Source: Cavia porcellus (Eukaryota; Chordata; Mammalia; Rodentia; Caviidae). Taken from it: a stretch of 64,000 nt of DNA. The stretch is from positions 36,827,748 to 36,891,747 of the forward strand of contig NW_026947506.1 in the NCBI RefSeq assembly GCF_034190915.1, read 5' to 3'. The notes beneath the pieces were generated by a model, which worked only from the letters and a program-made list of their open reading frames with translations, had not been told where the DNA came from and searched no databases. This document shows, piece by piece, positions 55,310 to 64,000 of the stretch (within the stretch, counting starts at the first letter, position 1; the number at the start of each line of letters is the position of its first letter). The translations under genes and the position numbers were made by a program.

Positions 55310-57200
55310 GGATTCTTAAACGAATTCATAATTCTTAGATTTCTCTTATAACAACACACAGAGAGATGAAAGTTTGGCTGCTTCCTTGTGACCCAAACCA
55401 TCATTCAAGACTCCTAGGTGATGAAACACTGGGATATTTGACACCCACTGAGCAAAGTACTCAGGTGTCCTGCAGCTCCCTTGCCTGGAAAGGGTGAGCT
55501 TTGTGCCCATGGGGCAGAGCTGGGTCTGGACTTGAGAGAGTCTTCCTCCCTGTGGCCAAGGGTCAGCGAGCGTTGCCTGTGTTGCCTACAGCCTGGTACC
55601 AGTCTGGCACCAGCTACAACTTTCCCCCAAGCAGACTGGCTGTGGATGGCCAGGACCTGTCCTGTCTGGATATTTGGAACCTGGTGACACTGTAATGGGA
55701 TGAGGCCCCAGGACAGTGTGCTGGACATGGTGGGAGGACCCGCAGATTTAGCTCTTATCTCATTGAGAAGGTCTCTGACTCAGAGCTAATCACACCCTGT
55801 CCCGGGGGCCTCCTAGTCAATAGGTGTGGGCAGGGCAGGACTCCAACTAACCCCTAGGTATGGTTAGAGGTCACACAGACCCTAAAAAGTGCTGCTTAGC
55901 AGAAAGATGTAACTGTTGGGCCCCAGGCCACTGGGCATGACCCTCGGAAGGCATAGCATAACTGGACAGTCACCCCTGCTCTTGGAACTGCTGGCTGAGG
56001 CTGCTGTCCCCGTTCCAGTCCCCTCCAGGTCTCTTTTGATCTCCACTGTCAACAATGATTGCACCAAGATCTGCAGTTCTGCTTCTGGCCTCCTCCTTCG
56101 GGCCTCGAGGCCGGGTGAGGTCATGAGTCAATCAACAGCAGTGATCAGGAGCTCCCTGAGGGGCTAGATGACTTGTGATGACTGAGAGACACTGCCCTGG
56201 AGTCACCAAAGGCTCCCAGGTCACTGCCTGGAGGAGTCGCTGCTGCTGGTGGCCTGCCTGGCAGAACTTTTCCTCTGCCTCTGGAAGGCATTGCCCCTGG
56301 CCTGACCTGGCTGCCTCTGCCCTGGGACACTGAGTGTGCGCTTCTGGCGTTTGCTTGTGGCAGGTCCTCTGCAAGACATTTTCCTGTGCTGGGTCTTTCT
56401 GTTCCTCACTTGTGAAATGGGACCAGGTTGCTGTGAGCTCTACCCATGCAGCATTGAGTGATCTGGTTGCCAGGTACTGAGAGAGCTGGGGGGAGGGTGT
56501 GAGACACCCCTTCATCTGCAGCCTTTTAGGTCAGTCTCTATGTCTGGGATTTCTCTCCCCCTTAGTTCTCCAAGGGCTGGGACACCCTGGAGCCGCATTC
56601 TTGCCTGTTCTGAATGTTTCCAGGCATGAGTCACCTTGACCAATCACTCACCTTTGAGTCACATCGACCAGGAAGCCTGGGGTGGATGTGACATCATCAG
56701 CAAATACAGCCAGTCATAGATTTGGGGCAGCTGTTTGCCTTGGAGATAAATGTCACTGCCCTGGCTGGGTGTTTACTTGAAAGGTGAAGGACACCAGGCC
56801 CCAGGCTGCTCATTAACTTCGTGGGATGGCTTTTCTGTGAAGGAGTCAGGGAATCTCAGGGTAGGAGAAGTCCTGGGGCCAGCCTGCAGGCCTGCCCAGG
56901 AGCTACTGGGGAAGGCCCTTGGCTACCAAGGGCACAGGACACCCAGCAACTGCTGCTCCTGCTGGCTCAGTTACCATCCTGGGCATGTGCCTCACCTCAC
57001 CTGGGTCCCTGTCCTTCAAAGGCCAAACATAGAATCTGCCTTTTGTCCTTAGAGGAGGTATAATTGACCAATGTGGTGCATGAGTAAGTTAAAAGAAATT
57101 ATTATAGTAAAAGACATCTTGACATTAATCTCCCTCCAAATACTTCCCCTTACTTCATACATTCTCATCCCACTGACCTTGCCAACTTTCTTCGTTTGGT
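55310..57200. other. SINE-free, moderately G+C-rich unique block
   Basis: About 1.9 kb without B1 or ID insertions in an otherwise SINE-dense region. A MIR-like piece is possible near 56390-56450 (CCTCACTTGTGAAATGGGAC). Open frames at 55414-55728 and 56132-56515 (minus) and 56750-57052 (plus) have no known motif. I cannot assign a gene. Confidence 0.4.
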
Positions 57201-57204
57201 TTTG

Positions 57205-57325
57205 TTTTTTGAGTCAGGGTCTCCCAATGTAGCTGGCCTTGAACTAACTATGGAACCCAGGCTGACTTCCTGCCTCAGCCTCCTGAGTGCTGGGAGTACA
57301 GGTGTATACCACCATGCTCAGCTGT
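57205..57325 (-). repeat. B1-like SINE
   Basis: TTTTTTGAGTCAGGGTCTCC, AGCCTCCTGAGTGCTGGGAG and ACCACCATGCTCAGC, antisense. Confidence 0.85.
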
Positions 57326-57839
57326 TCTTGTTACTTTCTGAAGCAGTTCTGAAGTCCTCTTTCCTGAGTGTCTTTATAAGGTTTGATCAAAAACCCAGTG
57401 AGAGATAAGAATGATGGGATAAGTGTATTTGAAGCAAGGGGAGTATTTTGAGGGCAATCCACTGCAATTGTCTTCTATTGTCATGTTTTATTTACTATTT
57501 TTACATGCATGTGCATTTAAAGTTTTATTTCACACTCAAAGATTTATTTACTTGACAAAAATACAAAGTGCTATAATCATGAATGGAAGAGAACCTTGAT
57601 TAGTGAAGACTAAAGTTTATACATTTTTAAAAAGTTGTCAAATACTACAGAAATCACAAAATGCAGGAATAAAATCACAATATTTTTATCAATAAACCAA
57701 GAACTCTTTTTAGGAAACTTTCTTTTTCGTATTATCTATCTTTTGTTTTACTTTTTTATTTATATTTGAGTGTCTCATACAAGAGAAACTATGAGATATT
57801 TAAGTTTGTGTGTCTGATTCATACACTTAACTTATGACC

Positions 57840-58060
57840 TCAAGGTACATCTGTTTGCCTACGAATGACTTGTTTATCCTTCTTTATGACAGAGTACCAC
57901 TCCACTGTGAGTAGATGCCATATTTTCTTTATTCATTCCTCTGGGTGGACGTATAGGCCACCTCCAGGATTTATCTATTCTGAATTGTGCAGCTATGAAC
58001 CTAGGTCCACAGGTACTGAGTACATTTTTAAAAAATGGAACATTCACCGACTGTTGATCA
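57840..58060 (-). mobile_element. Old L1 fragment, antisense
   Basis: TTTATGACAGAGTACCACTC, CTCTGGGTGGACGTATAGGC and GTGCAGCTATGAACCTAGGT are worn antisense L1 3'-end markers. Confidence 0.55.
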
Positions 58061-58478
58061 CACTAGTGCGTGTTGACTCAAAGTTGGTGAGGCCCCCCGA
58101 GGGTCACCAGCTGCCCAGCTCCAGAGCTTCTCGCACCCGGGCTCCGTTCTGCCTCCCTCCTACGTCTCTACTCCCCCTGCAAAGCAGGCGTCTCCGTGGG
58201 TCCTGGGCTTCGTCATTTTTTTCAGGATTATAAAAGTCTTGATTATACAACAAGAGAGGGCATGGAGTATCCTTTTCTGGGTGATGGAAAGGTTTTGAAC
58301 TAGTTAAGGGTGCCGAGATGAATTGCAGAAGCTCCAGAGTTCCACATTGTTCTTCCTTGAAGGCCAAAGGTCTGCCGTGTTCTACAATTTGCATAGAACT
58401 GAAGTGATTTAAACCTTCCAGGTGACCCATTACTGGGAGGCCCGGTGGGTGCAGAGCTGTGTGAACTATTAGATATGC

Positions 58479-58492
58479 CCACTAGATGGCGC
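58479..58492 (+). promoter_or_regulatory. Candidate CTCF site
   Basis: CCACTAGATGGCGC matches the CTCF core consensus CCASYAGRKGGCRS at all 14 positions, with G+C-rich sequence just after it (GCTGGCCACG). It lies about 12 kb upstream of BAIAP2L1 exon 1, in forward orientation. Confidence 0.6.
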
Positions 58493-58589
58493 GCTGGCCA
58501 CGCAGGTGATGAGCGGCAGCTCGCCCTGTGACCCCAGGCTTGGGGAGTCACTTGACAGTGTAGACAGCTCTTGCTTGGTAGCTCTTCAC

Positions 58590-58660
58590 AGCAGACCTAT
58601 TGCATCTACAAGGAGACTAAGGCATGGAGAGGTGAAGCGACGTATTTGTCCTTCTTTAGT
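58590..58660 (-). repeat. MIR-like fragment
   Basis: CAAGGAGACTAAGGCATGGA and GAGGTGAAGCGACGTATTTG resemble the antisense MIR segment 'gaaactgaggc..agagaggt'. Confidence 0.5.
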
Positions 58661-58821
58661 ACTTAACTGATACTGGCTGTGGGCTCCGGCATTGTCCAAA
58701 CTTCCTGTCTTCCATCGTTTGCCTTTGATCTGTTTTAGGGTTACTTTTGAAGGCCTGGCGAAGCCTATAGGACTTGTTCTTGGAAGAAATTTGGAAATAA
58801 TTTTACCCGCTTCAAGAACAT

Positions 58822-58965
58822 CTCAGGAGTGGGAGGAGGATCACGAGTTCAACCCCAGCCTGGGTAACTTAACAGTGTAGTCAAGTCCTGTCTCAAAATA
58901 AAAAATAAAAAGGGTTGGGGATATAGCTCGGTGTGAAGGCCCTGGGTTCAATTCCCAACCCCCTA
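58822..58965 (+). repeat. B1-dID dimeric SINE, 5'-truncated
   Basis: A short B1 half (GGAGGAGGATCACGAGTTCA to CTGTCTCAAAATAAAA), then GGGTTGGGGATATAGCTCGG and CTGGGTTCAATTCCCAAC. Confidence 0.85.
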
Positions 58966-59649
58966 CCTCCTCTAAACTCCAGGAATAGATTCAGAACCTC
59001 TGCGTAACGTGTTTGCAATGTACACATTTAATTTGGGGCTTTATATTTAACTTCCAATTTCTGTTCTGAATATGAACAGAAATACAATTTATCTGCTCCT
59101 TCAGAAAATATTTATCGAGCACCTACTACATGTTAGGCATTGTGCTAGGTGGGTGCTAGAGATATTTACCATTGTATCCCAGATGGGAAAGGCAAATGTA
59201 GACAAAACTGTAGCAGTATCGTTCCATTCTCAGCATATTTCTAGTTCTTCTGTTACAGTCTACTGTACAGTTTTATTTCCTGGTGCTCTTGTGCTTGGGT
59301 GACGCTGTGTGACTAGTTCTGGTCAATGAACCGTGGGAAGAGATGTATCACTCCGGCTAGAGCCCTTCAGAGCCTTTCCCCACCTGAAATGAAACATTTA
59401 AGATGGAGCCTGTTTAATCAGCCTGGGTGTCCTGAGACGTGGTGTGAGTAAGGAGCACAGGATGCTTCTTGACTCACAAAGGGTTACGTCCCCCCCAAAA
59501 CGTCATAAGTTGAAGAGTACTATACATGGAAAACACATTTAAAACTCCTTACCTACCAAATACCTCAGTAAACTGCAGAAGGTTGGATGTTCCCCGCAGG
59601 ACTGGGAGCTTCACAACATCTCTCTTTCACATCATAAAAGCATCTTGTA

Positions 59650-59800
59650 CCTCTGTAATCCCAGCACTGGGGCAAGGGGGGCTGAGACAGGAGGATCACA
59701 AGTTCCAGCCCAGCCTGAGCAACTTAATGAGACCTTGTCTCAAAATAAAACATTAAAAATGGCTGGGGCTGGGCCTCAGTGTGAAGGCCCTGTAGCACCA
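59650..59800 (+). repeat. B1-dID dimeric SINE
   Basis: CTGTAATCCCAGCACTGGGG and CAGCCTGAGCAACTTAATGA form the B1 half. GGCTGGGGCTGGGCCTCAGT with AAGGCCCTG is a worn ID half. Confidence 0.75.
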
Positions 59801-60999
59801 GAGGCCCCTGACTCCATATCGCTGTGTGAGGAAAGATAAAAAGATGTTTCCTTTTTTTATATTTTAAATTTTTATTTATTGTTACTTATTAGACCCTCTC
59901 AGCTAGGTAACTGTTCAGGTAACAAGTGGTATCATTGCTTTTCATATTCTCTATGGTACTTAATTCAATTTTTTTGGTCACAGACATAAGCCTCAAATAT
60001 CAGATTTTTTATTAAAACCTGGGACCTAAAGCTAATAGTCACACTGCACTTCATGATATAGTTTGTCAAGGTTACCAGGTTTGAAACCCTTCATTTTGAT
60101 TCTTATATCCAGAATGAATATTTCCAAAACCAGTGCTCTGTGAAAGAGAACAGAATCAACAAGTCATACACCAAACACCATTAACTATCACAAGAAGCAG
60201 GGAGAAGTGTTTCAGGAATTTCAAAGTCTGGCAGGAGAAGGAAGACTAATTCTGGCTATGTAGGCACTGCGGCTCAAAGGCAAACCTCAGGCATGCTGAA
60301 GATGTACAGTACATGAAACAGCTTCAGACATTTCTGATCCTCCTCTGAAAGATCAAAATTTGAAGTATAGTTTCCATTGGATGCATATCGCTTTTACACC
60401 ATAATATAGTAAAAAAAAAAAAAAAGAAAACAAATCATAAATTGAATGGTCACAAATTGGGAAAAACCTGAACTTTTTGAAGTCACTGAGATTTGGGGGA
60501 TATTTGTTATTGCAGCAAAACCTGATCTGTTCTGACTGATACCATGGTAAATAAGTAATAGAAATGATTACAAAGATTGCTAGAGAGAGATCAGAGTACC
60601 AGGAAAAAGAAAAAGTTGAGGAATATAGTGTAGTATTGGAAGGGCTTGGAAGGATGGAACTTAGAACAGAGTCCAAGAAGGAAAAGGAGCTGTGCAGGTA
60701 TCAGGGGCAGAGTGTCCCAGGCGGGGAGCCGTCAGAGCAAAGGCCCAGGTGCCTGGTGGACTAAGAAATAGCCAAGGGGCGATGTGGCTGGAGCAGAATC
60801 AGGGATGAGGTTAGAAACATAGCAGAGCCATATCTCGTGGGACCTGTGGCCACCTAAGGCCTTTGCTGTGCTCCCTGAGTGATGTGGGGGCCATGGTAGG
60901 AATTTCATCTCAAACATCACACGATTCATCTTCTTCCTTTCTCTGTCTGTGTCTCTCTGTCTGTCTTTCTCTCTCTGCCTGTCTGGCTGTCTCTCTTCC

Positions 61000-61165
61000 T
61001 TTTCTAGAGACTGAACTCAGGGCCTTCACATTGAGTTACAATATGCAGCTCTTTTTTATTTTGTATTAGGAGACGGGATCTTGCTAACACTCTAAATTGC
61101 CGAGGTTGGTCTTGAACTTGAGATCCTTTTGCCTCAGCCTCCCAGAGTGCTGGGATTACAGGCGC
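61000..61165 (-). repeat. B1-dID dimeric SINE
   Basis: GAGACTGAACTCAGGGCCTT and GAGTTACAATATGCAGCTC are the ID half. GGAGACGGGATCTTGCTAAC to GTGCTGGGATTACAGGCGCG is the B1 half, antisense. A CT-rich stretch (60935-60995) precedes it. Confidence 0.75.
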
Positions 61166-61517
61166 GTCCCAGGCCGTGGTTGACATTTTGAAAGAATCTC
61201 TATGGCATCTGGTTGAGACCAGACATGTGGCGGTGGGGCATAGTATGAAATCAGGGAGGCTACTAAGAGATACCTGCCTATTTCGGGTGACAGCTGTCAT
61301 GTTGGCTGGTGATAGTGATGGTGGTGAAAAGTGGCCCGAGAGATATATTTTACATGCTGCAAGGATTTTTCTTGTTAAGTTGGAAGAAGAATGGGAGAGA
61401 CTCAGGGTGTTGGGGCCTCATGAAATAGAAGACTCAACTAAGGGTAGGAACAGTTGCAGATGGAGCAGAATATACATTTGGGAGTCACTGATAGAAAGGT
61501 AGTATCAAAAATTAAAT

Positions 61518-61800
61518 GTCAGCCAGGTGTGGCGGCTCATGCCTGTAATCCCAGCACTCAGGAGGCTGAGGCAAGAGGACTGTTGCAAGTTCGAGACCGG
61601 CCTGGGCCACAAAGTGAGCTCAAGGCCAGCCTGAACTGCATAGCGAGACCCTGTCTCAAAAAGACAAAAAAAAAAAAAAAAAAAAAAAAAAAATTAAATA
61701 TCTTAAAACACTACTGGTTATTGCCAGAGATCTAGCTCAGTGGCACAAGTACCTGCCTGGCAAACACAAGGTCGTGTGTTTGATCCCTGATACCAAAAAC
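61518..61800 (+). repeat. B1 SINE with poly-A tail, then an ID-type SINE
   Basis: B1 at 61518-61660 (CAGCCAGGTGTGGCGGCTCA) has the internal duplication (GACCGGCCTGGGCCAC..., GGCCAGCCTGAACTGC...) and an A run to 61693. A forward ID element follows at 61724-61800 (GAGATCTAGCTCAGTGGCAC). Confidence 0.88.
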
Positions 61801-61837
61801 AAAAACAAAAACATTATTGGTTATAAAGAGAAACTTA

Positions 61838-62010
61838 CAAGTCCAGCCTTATACCTAGGGCAGATACTAAAGACTTTAGCACTGAGCTACATTGCCAGCA
61901 TTTTTTACTTTGAGACAGGGTCTTGTTAAATTGCCCAGGCAGAATTTGAACTGAAATTTTCCTGCCTCAGCCTCCCAGGGTGTGGGGTTAAAGATACGCA
62001 AACTATGCTC
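61838..62010 (-). repeat. B1-dID dimeric SINE
   Basis: A short ID half (AGCACTGAGCTACATTGCCA) and a B1 half (GAGACAGGGTCTTGTTAAAT to CCTCAGCCTCCCAGGGTGTG), antisense. Confidence 0.75.
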
Positions 62011-62799
62011 AGGAATATTTTGGTGGTGTTGGGGAAGCTATTCTAGTCCCTGTGTTTTAAGAAAGTCATGGACATTTTCCTATATATTAGACAGTTAACC
62101 CTTTGTTCTGAGTGACAATTTATATTTTTATTTTACCTAAATAATCTTTTGGAAAAAGCTCCATTTTCCCTAAGGAAATGACATGGTTCCTCTTCCTGGG
62201 AAATAAAAATTGTGAAAATATTGTGCATTTCTTTTCTCTTCAGCTACTGGGGAGCTCAGAGCCAAATCAGAAATTCAGCTATAATACATTAACCCTCAGC
62301 TCTGTGGAGTTTACGTATTTCTTTTCACTTTCCTTCACGTGGCTTCTTAATTTTGACTCTCAGTTTTAGTTTTTCAATTTTTATTTTACTATATGTGCCT
62401 TCAACATTGTCTCAAGTCTATATGGGAAAAGGCAGAGCATAAAATAAAGAAATAAACATAATTAGATAAGGCTGTTTTTTAATATCCACACATCCCATAA
62501 GTAAAAAGATATTAAAACTTTGTCTCTAAGGTAATTTTCTACGTGCAGTGTTTTCTATTCTGGCTGAGTTTCATTATAACATTGAAGACAGATCCTTCAA
62601 GGAAAAAGAATTCTAGTCTAGAAAATTATTATAAAAATCACAGTTTAAAATTGCAGCATCTATGTAAATGCTCATCTTTGAAGGAAACGAGTGTGCCATT
62701 GAAGACCCCGAGAGAGATACGGCAAGTCCAAAATGTGATACAAAAATACAGCGAATATTTAAATTAAAACATTTATCACAATAAAAGACATTGCCGTGA

Positions 62800-63290
62800 G
62801 TCTGCCCTCAAAAACTCCACCTCAGATATACTTATTCCACTGTTCTTGCCACTTTCTCCAGTGGTTTGGAGAGTTCTCTTTCCTGAGTGTCCTTAATTAT
62901 GATGTCTTGGGGGCCTTGATGTCCTGAATCCATTCAAAGTGTTTTCCTCTCCTGGCCGGAAGTCACATGGTGCCAGATCCAGTGAATAAGGTGGACAGAA
63001 TCATGTTTTTACAAGCCTGTGTTTCCACTGGGTGGTAGTCAGCAGCAGCATTCACTGATTTTTGTTCAAAACTTGTAAAAACTCATGAAAGAAGTCTTCC
63101 AGAGCTGCTTCAGAAAGTGGCCAGGGCGACGGGACAAATGTGTTCAAAGTGAGGGGAAGGATTTGAAGAGATTCGTGGCAACATGCCTTCTATTGGAATG
63201 TATTTTTCAAACATTTAACCAGTCACTGTATATTTCTATCAAACCTCATCAGTCACAAAATGTAAATGCAAAATAACTATGCAGCATTAT
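62800..63290. mobile_element. Decayed mariner-like transposase sequence, two orientations
   Basis: On the minus strand (about 62995-62810) broken frames give SLDLAPCDF-like residues, then FEWIQDIKAPKT and WRKWQEQWNKYI. These fit the third catalytic block and C-terminal tail of mariner-type transposases. On the plus strand, 63085-63276 gives SCFRKWPGRRDKCVQSEGK, again like a mariner tail (FQKWQxRWDKCVxSxG). Both are inactive, with stops and shifts. Two pieces in opposite orientation, or one rearranged copy, are possible. Confidence 0.5.
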
Positions 63291-63913
63291 CTTAATGCCC
63301 TGGTGCAAGGATTTAAAGCTTGCAGGAAAAAGAATGCACGATTTCTGTCTAGGTGCTGCTTATGGAGTCTCCATGCTTACAGTTTTCATGAAGTCCCTGA
63401 AGCAGTTTCTCAGACCTCAAGCACCTCACCTGTCTGGGCTTCACGGTGTCCCTACAAGAACCTGTTTTATTAATCTGTCAACACCGATTGTCAAATCAAT
63501 TCCTTGTGTAAACTGAAATTGATTTAAAGGAAAAGCAGTTTAAATAATACATATCGTATGTGAATTCATGAGTTTGCTATTTTCCTAATCCACATTGAAA
63601 TCAATTGGTAGCTGTTAAAATAAGAAGTAGCCTTGTGCATCCACTAAAACCGTCTCTTTCTCCTCACAGTGACCCTAGGTGTGGCGGGGGAAGGCAGCTC
63701 TGTCTTGGAGGGTAACTCTGTCCAATGCAGCAGCTCAGAGCTCTTGGGAGGAGCAGGCCAGTTAACTGGGCTAAGGGAGGGGACCCCAGGTGAATGAGTC
63801 AGCAAGGGGGACCCTCCCCCCAGCACTGATGAGCAAATGAGGTGAAGTGGGGATACACACAGGAAGTCCTGCCAATGATTGCTGAACAGTGAGTCTTACG
63901 GAAGTCTTAATTT

Positions 63914-64000
63914 TGGGCATGGGGGTACACACCTGTCGTCCAAGCACTCTGGAAAGAGGAGAATAGAGGATTGCAAATTTGAGCCCAGCCCATGCAAGTC
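63914..64000 (+). repeat. B1-like SINE, cut by the window end
   Basis: TGGGCATGGGGGTACACACC, TGTCGTCCAAGCACTCTGG and GAGCCCAGCCCATGCAAG. The element continues past the window. Confidence 0.75.

Overview
The window is mammalian nuclear DNA, almost certainly from a non-muroid rodent. It is full of B1-like SINEs, B1-dID dimers (a B1 monomer joined to a deleted ID monomer) and ID-type tRNA-derived SINEs. It also carries old L1, MIR and DNA-transposon remains, long dinucleotide tracts and one CpG island. The species cannot be fixed from sequence alone. There is no bacterial, plasmid or CRISPR content.

One cellular gene is supported: the 5' part of BAIAP2L1 (IRTKS, an I-BAR membrane and actin adaptor) on the minus strand. 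Exon 1 (CDS 45900-45950) lies in a CpG island (about 45330-46550). Exon 2 is 25286-25361 and exon 3 is 21770-21856. The three exons have GT/AG splice sites and join in frame into the first 71 residues plus one base of the next codon. Exon 4 was not found, so the rest of the gene lies beyond position 1. Intron 1 is about 20.5 kb, intron 2 about 3.4 kb, and intron 3 fills positions 1-21769.

The most striking content is a HAL1-like ('half-L1') retrotransposon family, present in three copies of different age. The young copy in BAIAP2L1 intron 1 (36897-40006) is full length. It has a perfect 15-bp target-site duplication, a CpG-rich 5' UTR that begins with a YY1-like ATGGCGG motif, and an intact 331-residue L1 ORF1 protein gene. 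It has no ORF2. Its roughly 1.4-kb 3' region is built from about six degenerate units of 145-180 bp. An old full-length copy (6008-8993, imperfect TSD, two SINEs inserted) and a 5'-truncated minus-strand copy (11866-12262) share the same 3' region. The missing ORF2 is therefore a property of the family, not a one-off deletion.

Positions 46560-64000 lie upstream of BAIAP2L1. They hold repeats, an unusual unique G+C-rich block (55310-57200), an exact match to the CTCF core consensus at 58479-58492, and decayed mariner-like transposase sequence (62800-63290). No further cellular gene was recognised there.
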